DNA of 64,000 bases from Pseudomonas sp. B21-040 (GCF_024748695.1 NZ_CP087176.1:5015501-5079500); one strand, 5' to 3'. Positions 44,429-55,088 are shown, numbered from the stretch's first letter. The notes: a model not told the origin generated them from the letters alone. A program made the numbers and translations.

Positions 44429-45871
44429 TCAGAGCAGAAAGATCGTCGCCAGCCCGAGGAAGATGAAGAATCCGCCGCTGTCGGTCATGGCAGTAATCAT
44501 TACACTCGCGCCCATCGCCGGGTCGCGCCCAAGTCGCGCCAGGGTCATTGGAATCAAAACCCCCATCAATGCTGCCAGCAACAGATTGAGCGTCATGGCG
44601 GCAGTCATGACCACGCCAAGGGACCAACTGCCGTAAAGCATATAGGCCACTACCCCAATCACCCCGCCCCAGACCAGGCCATTGATCAAACCGACCGCCA
44701 GCTCCTTGCGCATCAGTCGCGAGGTATTGCCGGTACTGACCTGATCCAGAGCCATGGCCCGCACGATCATGGTGATGGTCTGGTTACCGGAGTTGCCACC
44801 GATACCGGCGACGATCGGCATCAGTGCCGCCAGCGCGACCAGTTTTTCGATGGAGCCTTCAAACAGGCCAATTACCCGGGAAGCAATAAACGCAGTAATC
44901 AGGTTCACCGCCAGCCAGGCCCAACGGTTACGCAGGGATTTCCAGACTGACGCAAAAATGTCTTCTTCTTCGCGCAGACCCGCCATGTTGAGAACTTCGT
45001 TTTCGCTCTCTTCACGAATCAGGTCGACCATTTCGTCGATGGTCAGACGGCCGATCAGCTTGCCGTTCTTGTCGACCACGGGGGCAGAGATCAAGTCATA
45101 ACGTTCAAACGCCTGAGCAGCGTCGTAGGCGTCTTCGTCCGGGTGAAAACTCACCGGATCGCTGGCCATGACTTCCGAAACCTGTTTTTCCGGATCGTTG
45201 ACCAGCAAACGCTTGATCGGCAGCACGCCCTTGAGCACGCCGTCATAGTCGACCACAAACAATTTGTCGGTATGACCCGGCAGCTCCTTGAGACGGCGCA
45301 GGTAACGCAGGACCACTTCGAGACTGACATCCTCACGGATGGTCACCATCTCGAAGTCCATCAGTGCACCGACCTGCTCCTCGTCATAGGACAACGCGGA
45401 GCGAACGCGCTCACGCTGCTGGCCGTCGAGGGTTTCCATCAGCTCGTGGACGACGTCTCGCGGCAGCTCGGAAGCCAGGTCAGCAAGTTCGTCGGCGTCC
45501 ATGTCCTTGGCCGCCGCCAGGAGCTCGTGATCGTCCATGTCGGCGATCAGGGTTTCACGGACCGAGTCGGATACTTCGAGCAGGATGTCGCCGTCACGAT
45601 CCGCCTTGACCAGCTGCCAAAGCGTCAGACGATCGCCCAGCGGCAGTGCTTCAAGGATGTAGGCGACGTCGGCGGAGTGCAGATCATCGAGCTTGCGTTG
45701 CAGCTCGACGAGATTCTGCCGGTGAACCAGGTTCTCGACCCGGTCGTGGTGCGGACCTTCCTGGCGATGAGTCAGGTCTTCGACAACCCGCTGACGCTGC
45801 AACAGCTCAACAACTTGAGCGAGGCGGTCCTGCAGGCTTTCTTGCGTTTTCTTTACTTCAACTTCGGACAT
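44429..45871 (-). CDS. mgtE: Magnesium transporter MgtE
   Basis: The 480-residue protein has the MgtE order: N domain (about 50-155), paired CBS domains (about 160-285) that sense Mg2+, and five membrane helices (about 310-480). The selectivity region GGNSGNQ is near residue 365. It gates Mg2+ uptake across the inner membrane. The start at 45871 is preferred over an extension to 45901. Confidence 0.93.
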   Translation of the reverse strand: MSEVEVKKTQESLQDRLAQVVELLQRQRVVEDLTHRQEGPHHDRVENLVHRQNLVELQRKLDDLHSADVAYILEALPLGDRLTLWQLVKADRDGDILLEVSDSVRETLIADMDDHELLAAAKDMDADELADLASELPRDVVHELMETLDGQQRERVRSALSYDEEQVGALMDFEMVTIREDVSLEVVLRYLRRLKELPGHTDKLFVVDYDGVLKGVLPIKRLLVNDPEKQVSEVMASDPVSFHPDEDAYDAAQAFERYDLISAPVVDKNGKLIGRLTIDEMVDLIREESENEVLNMAGLREEEDIFASVWKSLRNRWAWLAVNLITAFIASRVIGLFEGSIEKLVALAALMPIVAGIGGNSGNQTITMIVRAMALDQVSTGNTSRLMRKELAVGLINGLVWGGVIGVVAYMLYGSWSLGVVMTAAMTLNLLLAALMGVLIPMTLARLGRDPAMGASVMITAMTDSGGFFIFLGLATIFLL

Positions 45872-46190
45872 AGGCGAACTCCACTCCCAGCAGCGGGGCA
45901 CGCCGGAAGGATCAATCAGTCAATTCATGATTGGTAAAACGGGGTATTGAGTAACTACTGGGTAAGTCCATGGATGTATTCCACAAGCCCCGGCGGGGCT
46001 GACGGGCGCAATGATACACCGCCCAACGGTTTTAAACGTTAAAAAATCGTGGCTGAAACAAGCGCTTGCAAGCCAAACCTGAGCGCCACCTTATCTATCA
46101 AACTGCGACGACTCATTCTGAAAAGAAAACACACCGCTCTCAAAAAATGTAGCAGCTACCCTTGATATCGACCGTCATGGAGGACGCCAA
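45872..46190. other. mgtE / small exported gene intergenic region
   Basis: The 319 bases hold divergent promoters. I see a GCCCCGGCGGGGCT palindrome near 45990 and AT-rich sequence near 46030. No recognisable Mg2+ riboswitch was found. Confidence 0.4.
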
Positions 46191-46709
46191 ATGTCACCTT
46201 ATTCCTACTATTTTTTGCTGAGCGCGCTGCTTTGCCTGTCGCCTTGGTTGCATGCGGCGGCTGTCCACCGGTGCGAGGCACCCAACGGGCACCTGACCTT
46301 CACCACTATGAGCTGCACGGACGCAGAGAGCCTGTCAGTGCAGGAGGTGCGCCCCTTCACCCCCGGCAGCGTGATGGCGCTCATGCCGAACGCCGACAGC
46401 ACTGAAAAATCAGGCAGGAATAGCAAAAGCAGAGCGCCGACCATTGTGGGTCAAGCCGAGGACAAATGTGGAAATCTGATCGACGCCAGAAAACGGCGCG
46501 AAGCGATCATCAATCAACGAGTCGTTGCCGGCATGAGCCAACAGGATGTCGAGAGCGCTCTCGGCAAGCCAGACAAGATCAGTATCAGGAATTCATCAAC
46601 GAGTTACCGTTACGACACCCAGCGAGGTCGCAGCGCACATGTCGAGTTCGACGAGAAAGGATGTACGAAAGGAAAAGCCAAATCCCAGACGGCAAAAAGC
46701 CCGCATTAA
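46191..46709 (+). CDS. Exported protein, DUF4124-like N-terminus
   Basis: The 172-residue protein has a signal peptide (about 1-23, LHAAA) and then a DUF4124-like start (VHRCEAPNGHLTFTTMSC). A C-terminal region follows (RVVAGMSQQDVESALGKP...YRYDTQRGRSAHVEFDEKG) resembling the small BamE/SmpA-type fold. It is likely periplasmic and of unknown role. The terminator that follows overlaps its stop codon. Confidence 0.75.
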   Translation: MSPYSYYFLLSALLCLSPWLHAAAVHRCEAPNGHLTFTTMSCTDAESLSVQEVRPFTPGSVMALMPNADSTEKSGRNSKSRAPTIVGQAEDKCGNLIDARKRREAIINQRVVAGMSQQDVESALGKPDKISIRNSSTSYRYDTQRGRSAHVEFDEKGCTKGKAKSQTAKSPH

Positions 46710-46720
46710 ATGCGGGCTTT
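46696..46720 (+). terminator. Terminator overlapping stop of exported protein gene
   Basis: AAAGCCCGCATT / AATGCGGGCTTT is a 12-base stem with a minimal loop. It overlaps the TAA at 46707-46709. Confidence 0.85.
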
Positions 46721-46728
46721 CTGTTGTA

Positions 46729-46805
46729 TGGTGCACTCGACAGGATTCGAACCTGTGACCGCTCGGTTCGTAGCCGAGTACTCTATCCAGCTGAGCTACG
46801 AGTGC
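46729..46805 (-). tRNA. tRNA-Arg (ACG anticodon), copy 1
   Basis: A 77-nt minus-strand cloverleaf with GCACTCG acceptor, anticodon loop CTACGAA, T arm CACAGGTTCGAATCCTGT and encoded CCA. Confidence 0.95.
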
Positions 46806-46876
46806 ATTTGTGTTTTTAGACCAGATCACAACTGGTTGAAGCCAAGTCATTCACATTGCTGCAGATGACTCTTAAA

Positions 46877-46953
46877 TGGTGCACTCGACAGGATTCGAAC
46901 CTGTGACCGCTCGGTTCGTAGCCGAGTACTCTATCCAGCTGAGCTACGAGTGC
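46877..46953 (-). tRNA. tRNA-Arg (ACG anticodon), copy 2
   Basis: A second 77-nt copy, apparently identical in sequence to copy 1, follows 71 bases away. ACG wobbles to CGT, CGC and CGA codons. Confidence 0.95.
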
Positions 46954-47061
46954 ATTTGTTGCCGCGCATTATAGGCCGTTGAATCTTTTTGTAAAGCGCT
47001 TTTTTCTAGTAATTTCAACAACTTACCGAAGAAGCCAGATTACAACGTACTACGCAAATAA

Positions 47062-47152
47062 TGGCGGAGAACGGGGGATTCGAACCCCCGACACCCTTTT
47101 GAGGTGTACTCCCTTAGCAGGGGAGCGCCTTCGGCCACTCGGCCAGCTCTCC
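47062..47152 (-). tRNA. tRNA-Ser (GCT anticodon)
   Basis: A 91-nt class II tRNA with a long variable arm, anticodon loop CTGCTAA, T arm GGGGGTTCGAATCCCCC and encoded CCA. Confidence 0.95.
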
Positions 47153-47214
47153 GCAACACGGGGCGTATCTTAACCAACCTTTTCCCCGTTTGCAAACATA
47201 AAAAACGATAAAAA

Positions 47215-47403
47215 TTAATGGCTTGGTTCTTCGTCCTTCTCTTTCTTTATACGCAGGTAAATTTCCTCACGATGCACAGCAACCTCTTTCGGGGCGTTGA
47301 CACCGATACGCACTTGATTTCCTTTGACGCCGAGCACGGTCACGGTGATTTCGCCATCACCAATAATCAGGCTTTCTGCGCACCGACGGGTCAGAATCAG
47401 CAT
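47215..47403 (-). CDS. rsmA: RsmA/CsrA RNA-binding regulator
   Basis: The 62-residue CsrA-family protein ([19 protein letters not shown]..., [20 protein letters not shown] core) binds GGA motifs in mRNA leaders and represses translation. Arg44-like and Leu4 positions of CsrA are conserved. It is the target of the Gac/Rsm sRNAs driven by GacS, encoded at the left edge of this window. AGGAG precedes the start. Confidence 0.95.
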   Translation of the reverse strand: MLILTRRCAESLIIGDGEITVTVLGVKGNQVRIGVNAPKEVAVHREEIYLRIKKEKDEEPSH

Positions 47404-47544
47404 ACCTTTCTCCTAACGCATTTCATTTCAGGGACAACAGTCTGCAAAAAAAAGGCACTCGACCCACAACCAGAATGATCGCAGCCCTACATGCCTGAGT
47501 ATTGACCAGCGCGAGCAAAAGAACAGTTCCAGGTCGCGCCACTC

Positions 47545-47582
47545 AAAAAAAAACGAAGGGCGCGGTCAGACCGCGCCCTTCG
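47545..47582 (-). terminator. Terminator of lysC
   Basis: A 13-base stem (CGAAGGGCGCGGT / ACCGCGCCCTTCG) follows the lysC stop, with nine T residues on the minus strand. Confidence 0.93.
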
Positions 47583-47591
47583 TCAAACGCA

Positions 47592-48833
47592 TCACTCGCC
47601 CTGACGGGCTGGCGCGTCCAGTTCGAAAGCTGTGTGCAGAGCGCGCACAGCCAGTTCCAGGTACTTCTCTTCGATCACAACGGAGACTTTGATTTCCGAG
47701 GTCGAGATCATCTGGATATTGATGCTTTCTTTCGCCAGCGATTCGAACATGCGGCTAGCCACGCCTGCGTGCGAACGCATGCCAACGCCCACGATCGACA
47801 CCTTGGCGATCTTGGTGTCACCCACGACTTCACGGGCACCCAGTTCGCTAGCAGTTTTTTCCAGCACGGTTTGCGCCGCCTGGTAGTCGTTGCGGTGCAC
47901 AGTGAAGGTGAAGTCGGTGGTGTTATCGTGCGCAACGTTCTGCACGATCATGTCGACTTCAATGTTCGCGGCACTGATCGGGCCGAGAATCTTGAATGCA
48001 ACGCCCGGGATGTCTGGCACGCCACGGATGGTCAGCTTGGCTTCATCGCGGTTGAAAGCGATACCGGAAATGATCGGCTGTTCCATGGTTTCCTCTTCAT
48101 CAATAGTAATGAGGGTGCCCGGACCCTCCTTGAAGCTGTGCAGAACGCGCAGCGGAACGTTGTACTTGCCGGCGAACTCGACCGCACGGATCTGCAAAAC
48201 CTTGGAACCGAGGCTGGCCATTTCCAGCATCTCTTCGAAGGTAATCTTTTCCAGGCGCTGGGCCACGGACACCACGCGCGGGTCAGTGGTGTAGACACCA
48301 TCGACATCGGTGTAGATCTGGCATTCATCAGCCTTCAAGGCTGCTGCCAGCGCCACGCCGGTGGTATCGGAACCGCCACGACCGAGGGTGGTGATGTTGC
48401 CGTGCTCGTCGACGCCCTGGAAACCGGCGACAACCACCACGCGACCGGCCTTCAGGTCGCCGCGAATCTTCTGGTCATCAATCTGCAAGATACGCGCTTT
48501 ATTGTGCGCGCTATCGGTCAGAATCCGTACCTGATTGCCGGTGTACGACACCGCTGGCACGCCACGCTTCATCAGCGCCATGGCCAACAGCGCAATCGTC
48601 ACCTGCTCACCGGTGGAGACGATCACATCCAGTTCACGCGGAACCGGTTGGTCATCACCACTGATTTGCTTGGCCAGATCGATCAGACGGTTGGTTTCGC
48701 CGCTCATTGCAGACAGCACAACCACCAGGTCATCGCCGGCATCGCGGAATTTCTTAACCTTGTCGGCGACCTGCTCGATTCTCTCGACAGTGCCGACTGA
48801 GGTGCCTCCAAATTTCTGTACGATCAAAGCCAT
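47592..48833 (-). CDS. lysC: Aspartate kinase LysC
   Basis: The 413-residue enzyme phosphorylates aspartate in the entry step to lysine, methionine and threonine. The N-terminal kinase domain has KFGGTSVG at residues 7-14, and two C-terminal ACT domains (about 265-400) bind the feedback amino acids. The start MALIVQKFGGT at 48833 is the family start; the extension to 48875 is unlikely. It lies between alaS and rsmA in the usual Pseudomonas order. Confidence 0.94.
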   Translation of the reverse strand: MALIVQKFGGTSVGTVERIEQVADKVKKFRDAGDDLVVVLSAMSGETNRLIDLAKQISGDDQPVPRELDVIVSTGEQVTIALLAMALMKRGVPAVSYTGNQVRILTDSAHNKARILQIDDQKIRGDLKAGRVVVVAGFQGVDEHGNITTLGRGGSDTTGVALAAALKADECQIYTDVDGVYTTDPRVVSVAQRLEKITFEEMLEMASLGSKVLQIRAVEFAGKYNVPLRVLHSFKEGPGTLITIDEEETMEQPIISGIAFNRDEAKLTIRGVPDIPGVAFKILGPISAANIEVDMIVQNVAHDNTTDFTFTVHRNDYQAAQTVLEKTASELGAREVVGDTKIAKVSIVGVGMRSHAGVASRMFESLAKESINIQMISTSEIKVSVVIEEKYLELAVRALHTAFELDAPARQGE

Positions 48834-48924
48834 TTCAAAGCCGCCTCTGCCCATGAAGGGCGCCCAAATAATCACTCAAACAGCGTTCTGGCCCGCCACT
48901 AGACCGCGGGCCAGACACACTGCC

Positions 48925-51543
48925 TTATAAACCCTGCTCTACAAATGGAACGGTCAGGGCCAATGCTGCATCCAGTGCGCCAGCGTCTGTACCGCCGCCC
49001 TGCGCCATGTCCGGACGACCACCGCCCTTCCCGCCCACTGCCGCAGCGGCTTGCTTCATCAAATCACCGGCTTTGAGTTGGCCAGTCAGGTCTTTGGTTA
49101 CGCCTGCAACCAGAACGACCTTTTCCTCATGGACACTGCCGAGCAGGATCACTGCGCGGCCGAGTTTGTTTTTCAGTTGATCGACCAGCGCCAGCAGCGC
49201 TTTGCCGTCCTGACCGTCCAGACGCACGGCCAACACCTTCACGCCTTTGACGTCCAGTGCAGAGGCCGACAGATCGTCGCCCGCCGCGCTGGCAGCCTTG
49301 GCCTGCAACTGCTCGAGTTGCTTCTCCAGCAGACGGTTGCGCTCCAGCACAGCCGACAGCTTGTCGATCAGGTTGTCGCGGCTACCCTTGACCAGGTTCG
49401 CCGCTTCCTTGAGTTGTTCTTCAGCCGCGTTCAAGTAGGCCAGTGCCGCAGCACCAGTGACTGCCTCGATACGACGTACGCCCGATGCCACACCGCCTTC
49501 GCTGATGATTTTCAGCAGGCCGATATCGCCAGTACGGTTGGCGTGGATACCGCCGCACAGCTCGACGGAGAAATCACCGCCCATGCTCAGTACGCGCACG
49601 TTGTCGCCGTACTTCTCGCCGAACAGCGCCATGGCGCCCTTCTTCTTGGCGGTTTCGATGTCGGTTTCTTCGGTTTCAACGGCGGAGTTCTTGCGAATCT
49701 CGGCGTTGACGATGTCTTCCAGCGCTTTCAACTGCTCAGGCTTGATCGCCTCGAAGTGACTGAAGTCAAAGCGCAGGCGCTGACTGTCGACCAACGAGCC
49801 TTTTTGCTGAACGTGATCGCCCAGCACCTGACGCAATGCCGCGTGCAGCAAGTGGGTCGCCGAGTGGTTCAGCGAAGTGGCGTGACGCACGTCAGCCTCA
49901 ACGTGGGCTTCCACGGGAGCGCCGATGATCAGGCTGCCGCTTGCCAGCACGCCGTGGTGCAGGAACGCTCCGCCGGTCTTGGTGGTGTCACGCACGTCGA
50001 AACGCGAAGCGCCGGCTTGCAGATAACCACAATCGCCGATCTGGCCACCGGATTCGGCGTAGAACGGCGTCTTGTCGAGAACGATCACGCCCTCGTCGCC
50101 TTCGCTCAATACGTCGACCGACTGGCCGTCCTTGTACAGGGCAACGATTTTTGCCGAACCGCTGGTATCGGTGTAGCCAGTGAATTCGGTGGCCACGTCA
50201 ACCTTGACCAGGGTGTTGTAGTCCAGGCCGAACGAGCTGGCCGAACGCGCACGCACGCGCTGGGCTTCCATCTCGCGCTCGAATCCGGCTTCGTCGATGG
50301 TCAGCTCTCGCTCACGGGCAATGTCGGCGGTCAGGTCCATTGGGAAACCGTAGGTGTCATACAGCTTGAACACCACGTCGCCCGGCACCACAGTGCCTTT
50401 GAGTTCGGCCAGATCCTGCTCGAGAATCTTCAAGCCGTGTTCCAGGGTCTTGGAGAACTGCTCTTCCTCGGCCTTGAGCACGCGCTCAATGTTGGTCTGT
50501 TGCTGCTTGAGTTCCGGGAAGGCTTCGCCCATCTCGGCCACCAGCGCCGCGACGATCTTGTAGAAGAAGCTACCGGTTGCGCCCAGCTTGTTACCGTGAC
50601 GGCAGGCGCGACGAATGATCCGGCGCAGTACATAACCGCGACCTTCGTTGGACGGCAGAACGCCGTCGGCGATCAGGAAGCCGCACGAACGGATGTGGTC
50701 GGAAACCACTTTCAGCGAAGACTGATCGCCATTTTCGCAGCCGATCGCATCGGCCGACGCGCTCAGCAGGTTCTTGAACAGGTCGATTTCGTAGTTGGAG
50801 TTTACGTGCTGCATTACCGCACTGATCCGCTCCAGGCCCATGCCGGTGTCGACCGACGGCGCTGGCAGCGGATGCAATACGCCATCGGCGGTGCGGTTGA
50901 ACTGCATGAATACGTTGTTCCAGATCTCGATGTAGCGGTCACCGTCTTCTTCCGGCGAGCCCGGTGGGCCGCCCCAGATGTGGTCGCCGTGATCGTAGAA
51001 AATCTCGGTGCATGGGCCACACGGGCCAGTATCGCCCATGGTCCAGAAGTTGTCGGAGGCGTAAGGCGCGCCCTTGTTGTCGCCGATGCGAATCATGCGC
51101 TCGACCGGCACACCGATTTCTTTGGTCCAGATGTCATACGCTTCGTCGTCCGAGGCATAGACGGTGACCCAGAGTTTTTCCTTCGGCAGCTTCAAAACGC
51201 CGGTCAGGAAAGTCCAGGCGAAGGTAATCGCGTCGTGCTTGAAATAGTCACCGAAGCTGAAGTTACCGAGCATTTCGAAGAATGTGTGGTGACGAGCGGT
51301 ATAACCGACGTTTTCCAGGTCGCTGTTCTTGCCGCCGGCGCGTACGCATTTCTGGCTGCTGGTGGCGCGGGTGTACGCGCGTTTTTCCTGGCCCAGGAAG
51401 CAGTCCTTGAACTGGTTCATCCCCGCGTTAGTGAACAGCAGGGTTGGGTCGTTGCCCGGAATCAAAGAGCTGGAGGCTACACGGGTGTGGCCTTGCTCTT
51501 CGAAGAAGCGAAGGAAGGCTTCACGGATTTCTGCGCTTTTCAT
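48925..51543 (-). CDS. alaS: Alanyl-tRNA synthetase
   Basis: The 872-residue synthetase charges tRNA-Ala. The class II core is N-terminal ([43 protein letters not shown]), followed by the editing domain with zinc-type residues ([13 protein letters not shown] near 565, [14 protein letters not shown] near 665) and a C-terminal DHHA1-like domain. The start at 51543 is the family start [11 protein letters not shown]. Confidence 0.96.
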   Translation of the reverse strand: MKSAEIREAFLRFFEEQGHTRVASSSLIPGNDPTLLFTNAGMNQFKDCFLGQEKRAYTRATSSQKCVRAGGKNSDLENVGYTARHHTFFEMLGNFSFGDYFKHDAITFAWTFLTGVLKLPKEKLWVTVYASDDEAYDIWTKEIGVPVERMIRIGDNKGAPYASDNFWTMGDTGPCGPCTEIFYDHGDHIWGGPPGSPEEDGDRYIEIWNNVFMQFNRTADGVLHPLPAPSVDTGMGLERISAVMQHVNSNYEIDLFKNLLSASADAIGCENGDQSSLKVVSDHIRSCGFLIADGVLPSNEGRGYVLRRIIRRACRHGNKLGATGSFFYKIVAALVAEMGEAFPELKQQQTNIERVLKAEEEQFSKTLEHGLKILEQDLAELKGTVVPGDVVFKLYDTYGFPMDLTADIARERELTIDEAGFEREMEAQRVRARSASSFGLDYNTLVKVDVATEFTGYTDTSGSAKIVALYKDGQSVDVLSEGDEGVIVLDKTPFYAESGGQIGDCGYLQAGASRFDVRDTTKTGGAFLHHGVLASGSLIIGAPVEAHVEADVRHATSLNHSATHLLHAALRQVLGDHVQQKGSLVDSQRLRFDFSHFEAIKPEQLKALEDIVNAEIRKNSAVETEETDIETAKKKGAMALFGEKYGDNVRVLSMGGDFSVELCGGIHANRTGDIGLLKIISEGGVASGVRRIEAVTGAAALAYLNAAEEQLKEAANLVKGSRDNLIDKLSAVLERNRLLEKQLEQLQAKAASAAGDDLSASALDVKGVKVLAVRLDGQDGKALLALVDQLKNKLGRAVILLGSVHEEKVVLVAGVTKDLTGQLKAGDLMKQAAAAVGGKGGGRPDMAQGGGTDAGALDAALALTVPFVEQGL

Positions 51544-51689
51544 TAGGTTCTTCCACGGAGGCTGCGGCCAAAGGCCTGTTCGAAACGTCAACAGACGAAG
51601 CGACGGCAAAGGGCCGCATTATATCGGCCCTGCGCGCGGGGTACAGCGTGTTTATACGATAGAAACGGTCAAATGGAACGCTAACGCTA

Positions 51690-52694
51690 TCACTTGCGCG
51701 AAAAGTCGACGAATGCCGCGACGACTTGTTCGATTTGAGCACGGCTGACATCCATGTGCGTGACCATTCTCAGCCGACCGGCAGCGCTGAGCTTGATGCC
51801 ACGATCAGTGGCGAAGCGCTTGATCGCCTCGGCGTTGTCACCCATGGCCACGTAAACCATGTTGGTCTGCACCGGTTCAACCTCATAGCCCGCCGCACGC
51901 AGGCCTTCGGCCAGCAACTGTGCGTTGGCATGGTCGTCGGCCAGACGCTGGACGTTGTTGTCCAGCGCGTACAGGCCCGCCGCGGCCAGAATCCCGGCCT
52001 GACGCATGCCACCGCCGACCATTTTGCGTAACCGGCGTGCCTTGCCGATCAACTCGACCGAACCGCACAGCACCGAACCGACTGGCGCTCCCAGGCCTTT
52101 GGACAAGCAGACCGAAACGGAATCGAAGTGCTGAGTGATTTCCCGGGCATCAACCCCCAGTTTGACTGCCGCGTTGTATAACCGCGCGCCGTCCAGGTGC
52201 AGCTGCAACCCGTGCTCACGGGTAAAACCACGGGCCCGCGCCAGATACTCAAGCGGCAGCACCTTGCCTTGCATGGTGTTTTCCAGCGCCAGCAAACGGG
52301 TGCGGGCGAAATGGAAATCGTCCGGTTTGATCGCGGCCGCCACGTGGGCCAGGTCCAGCGAGCCATCGGCCTGCACTTCCAGCGGCTGCGGCTGAATCGA
52401 ACCGAGCACCGCCGCACCGCCACCTTCGTACTTATAGGTGTGCGCCTGCTGGCCAACGATGTACTCCTCGCCACGCTCGCAATGTGCCATCAGGCCCAGC
52501 AAGTTGCTCATGGTGCCTGTCGGAACGAACAGCGCCGCCGCGAAACCCAGGCGCTTGGCCAATTCGGTTTCCAGACGATTGACCGTCGGATCTTCACCAT
52601 AAACATCGTCACCGGTGGTGGCTGTGGCCATCGCGTCGAGCATGCTGGCGCAAGGTTGGGTGACGGTGTCGCTGCGAAGATCGATAACACTCAT
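51690..52694 (-). CDS. ltaE: Low-specificity L-threonine aldolase
   Basis: The 334-residue PLP enzyme splits threonine or allo-threonine to glycine and acetaldehyde. The PLP lysine lies in the conserved [14 protein letters not shown] near residue 200, and the N-terminal [14 protein letters not shown] is typical. It is divergent from the FMN riboswitch-ribH unit. Confidence 0.93.
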   Translation of the reverse strand: MSVIDLRSDTVTQPCASMLDAMATATTGDDVYGEDPTVNRLETELAKRLGFAAALFVPTGTMSNLLGLMAHCERGEEYIVGQQAHTYKYEGGGAAVLGSIQPQPLEVQADGSLDLAHVAAAIKPDDFHFARTRLLALENTMQGKVLPLEYLARARGFTREHGLQLHLDGARLYNAAVKLGVDAREITQHFDSVSVCLSKGLGAPVGSVLCGSVELIGKARRLRKMVGGGMRQAGILAAAGLYALDNNVQRLADDHANAQLLAEGLRAAGYEVEPVQTNMVYVAMGDNAEAIKRFATDRGIKLSAAGRLRMVTHMDVSRAQIEQVVAAFVDFSRK

Positions 52695-52892
52695 GAATCT
52701 GGCCTCGGTAAGCAGGGGAAATCCCTTTCAGGAAAGAATTACTGCGGGCATGGCGACGATTAATCAACCCTTGCGCAGGAAAAGGTCGATTAAACCAACG
52801 GAAAAGTCGATGACAATCATCCAAAAGGGGCCATGCGCATACCGCAAATATGTGATAAAAACGCTGCGCCGCCAAACATTCCGGCGGCAAAA

Positions 52893-53059
52893 ACGTTCTC
52901 AGGGCGGGGTGCAACTCCCCACCGGCGGTAATTGCGCGCAATGCGCATAGCCCGCGAGCGCTTGGCGACAGGCACGGCATTGGCTGTGTATGACGACAAG
53001 GTCAGCAGACCCGGTGTGATCCCGGGGCCGACGGTCATAGTCCGGATGAAGAGAGAACG
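52893..53059 (+). ncRNA. FMN riboswitch (RFN element)
   Basis: The RFN signature is clear: GTTCTCAGGGCGGGGTGCAA, then CCCCACCGGCGGTAATT, GCCCGCGAGCG, the late conserved GGTCAGCAGACCCGGTG and the closing GGATGAAGAGAGAACG. It spans about 167 bases upstream of ribH and would switch expression off when FMN is plentiful. Confidence 0.95.
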
Positions 53060-53134
53060 GGATTGACACCATAGGGCCGTCCGCAGGCATTCGTGCGAGC
53101 GTGCGCACCCTCAAATCCCATTCGATTCATATGC

Positions 53135-53157
53135 CCTGTTTTAACCATAAACAGGAG
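53135..53157 (+). promoter_or_regulatory. Ribosome-site-masking hairpin before ribH
   Basis: CCTGTTT (53135-53141) pairs with AAACAGG (53149-53155), which overlaps the AGGAG ribosome site at 53153-53157. It is a likely translational expression platform for the FMN riboswitch. Confidence 0.6.
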
Positions 53158-53164
53158 TCAGAAC

Positions 53165-53674
53165 ATGCAACCCACCGCAATTGACAGCAAAAGCAAACAC
53201 TCTCATGGCGAGCGCGTTGCGTTCATCCAGGCCTGCTGGCACAAGGAAATCGTCGATCAGAGCCGTAAAGGCTTCGTGACCGAAATGATTGCCCAGGGTT
53301 ATCAGGAGTCAGAAATCGATTTCTTCGAAGTCGGCGGCGCCTTTGAAATGCCCCTGCACGCCAAGTTGCTGGCCAAGACCGGTCGTTATGCCGGCATCGT
53401 CGCCGCAGCCCTGGTGGTTGATGGCGGGATCTACCGTCACGAGTTCGTCGCCCAGTCGGTGGTCAGCGGCCTGATGCAGGTGCAACTGGAAACCGAAGTG
53501 CCAGTGTTCTCGGTATCCCTGACCCCGCACCACTTCCATGCCGGTGAAGAGCACCAGAAATTCTTCTTCGAGCATTTCCTGCATAAAGGCCAGGAAGCGG
53601 CGAAAACGTGCGCGGATACGCTGCAGAAGATGCGTGCGCTGCGCCGCACCGAGCCGCGTGCAATGGCTGTCTAA
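53165..53674 (+). CDS. ribH: 6,7-Dimethyl-8-ribityllumazine synthase
   Basis: The 169-residue enzyme makes the lumazine precursor of riboflavin. Lumazine synthase features are GAFEMPLHAKLLAKTGRYAGIVAAALVVDGGIYRHEFVA (only short parts cited) and the PVFSVSLTPHHFH segment with the catalytic histidine. As a stand-alone gene under an FMN riboswitch it looks like the second, RibH2-type copy found in some bacteria; no other rib genes are nearby. Confidence 0.9.
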   Translation: MQPTAIDSKSKHSHGERVAFIQACWHKEIVDQSRKGFVTEMIAQGYQESEIDFFEVGGAFEMPLHAKLLAKTGRYAGIVAAALVVDGGIYRHEFVAQSVVSGLMQVQLETEVPVFSVSLTPHHFHAGEEHQKFFFEHFLHKGQEAAKTCADTLQKMRALRRTEPRAMAV

Positions 53675-53720
53675 TCCAAAATCTTTGGTCCGGGTGAAGT
53701 CTCTGCCTTCACCCAAACCA

Positions 53721-53750
53721 ACTGTGGGAGCGAGCTTGCTCGCTCCCACA
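53721..53750. repeat. Perfect 30 bp REP palindrome
   Basis: CTGTGGGAGCGAGC / GCTCGCTCCCACAG is a perfect 14-base stem with a TT loop. It lies between ribH and the end of astE, where it could act as a hairpin terminator. Confidence 0.85.
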
Positions 53751-53778
53751 GGGGGGTTGCGTATCGCTTAAGTTGTGG

Positions 53779-54789
53779 TCAGGCCAGGTTTTCGTCAGTC
53801 GTCGGCACGACCAGAATGCCGGCACGCAAGCCATTCTTCACCTTGGGGTTCGGAAAGATGATCCGGGCGCCCTCTTCTTCGATGATCCAGCGGGTATTGG
53901 CGATGTCTTCCGCCAACAGATAACCCACCTCCAGCTGCGAAAAATTCTCGATGTCCACTGGAAGGTTCAAGCGGAAGCTATCGCTGTGCTTGATGATTTC
54001 CCGCGCCACGCTGTACAGCTGCAAACCGTCCAGCGCTGCGTCGGTCAGTTCCGGCTCGGTGCCTTCGATGATCTGTTTCAGGCGGTTTTCCAGCAGGGAA
54101 ACGTTGACCCCGTCGTTCTGCCCGAACGGCCGTGCCTTGCCCAGTTCAAGGGTGAAGGACTCGGCGCCCAGCTTGTCGTAGGTGTAGGAACTGAAGACGA
54201 TGGACGGCTTGTTCTGCAACAACACGGCCTCCATCCCGGCAGCACGCAGGCGCGCCAGTTCCAGACGCGAATGCTGGCGGCCTTCCTTCCAGGGGTACAA
54301 GGCGAACTGTTCGATTTTCGAGCCGCGAATCGCAGTGTGCAGATCGTAGTGCAGGCGCTGGCGATCCGGCAGGCTGAAGAAACTCGCCGCCAGCCGCTCC
54401 AGCTCACAAGCGCGCAAGGCTTCTGAGCCGCTGCTTTGTTCGTGACGGCCATTGAACAGCCGATTGACGTCCTGCTCGATAAAACGCTCGCCTTTACGGA
54501 TCGCGTCGGGGTTACCGAACAGGAACAGAATACGTGCGCGTGGCTTGAGGTCGCCACGGGCGATGTCATGCAACAGGCGATCGAGCAATTCGATCGGCGC
54601 TGTTTCGTTGCCATGGATACCGGCCGACAGCAGCAGGTCCAGGCCGTTGTCGCGAGCCTCAGGTGGCCGGACTTCCAGCGCACCTTCGCTCAACCAGCGC
54701 ATCCGCACGCCTTCGACTGTCAGTTGAGTCTTCTCCGCCGGTTCGCGGCCGGCGAGGGTTAGTTCAAGCAGTTTGCCGAGGGCGAGCAT
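53779..54789 (-). CDS. astE: Succinylglutamate desuccinylase AstE
   Basis: The 336-residue zinc enzyme releases succinate and glutamate, the last step of the arginine succinyltransferase pathway. The zinc motif HGNE ([10 protein letters not shown], about 59-65) and the later His (HYDLHTAI) are present. The start at 54789 is preferred over an extension to 54819. It is the last gene of the aru/ast operon. Confidence 0.93.
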   Translation of the reverse strand: MLALGKLLELTLAGREPAEKTQLTVEGVRMRWLSEGALEVRPPEARDNGLDLLLSAGIHGNETAPIELLDRLLHDIARGDLKPRARILFLFGNPDAIRKGERFIEQDVNRLFNGRHEQSSGSEALRACELERLAASFFSLPDRQRLHYDLHTAIRGSKIEQFALYPWKEGRQHSRLELARLRAAGMEAVLLQNKPSIVFSSYTYDKLGAESFTLELGKARPFGQNDGVNVSLLENRLKQIIEGTEPELTDAALDGLQLYSVAREIIKHSDSFRLNLPVDIENFSQLEVGYLLAEDIANTRWIIEEEGARIIFPNPKVKNGLRAGILVVPTTDENLA

Positions 54790-54800
54790 AGAGCGTTTCC

Positions 54801-55088
54801 TTAGTGGTCGTGTGCGCAATCCGGGCCATGCACGTGGTCTTCGTCGCCGACTTCAGCCGGTTCCATTTCCAGTTGCAGACTTACCAGATTAGTCGCCAAT
54901 GGGCGCAGCAGCAGGTTGGCGTATTCAGCGTCGCCTTCTTCAACGTCCACACCGATCAGCAGTTGGCCGCGGCCATCGTGCTGGATCCACAGCTCTTTGC
55001 CTTGCCACATGACCGCGACGCGGGTGCAGGAAGTTTCCAGTTGCGTGCCGTCGGTGTCTTCAAGGATCAGCTGCAGGGTATCGCTCAT
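54801..55088 (-). CDS. Conserved small protein with histidine-rich tail
   Basis: The 95-residue acidic protein lies between astB and astE with short gaps on either side. Its C-terminus is a His/Cys/Asp cluster ([11 protein letters not shown]), suggesting metal binding. No function is known; it may support a zinc-dependent step nearby, but that is only inference. Confidence 0.75.
   Translation of the reverse strand: MSDTLQLILEDTDGTQLETSCTRVAVMWQGKELWIQHDGRGQLLIGVDVEEGDAEYANLLLRPLATNLVSLQLEMEPAEVGDEDHVHGPDCAHDH

Noticed and set aside
47502..48800. A 432-codon plus-strand open frame
   Set aside because: It is antisense of lysC.
49051..51546. An 831-codon plus-strand open frame
   Set aside because: It is antisense of alaS, which is unmistakable on the minus strand.
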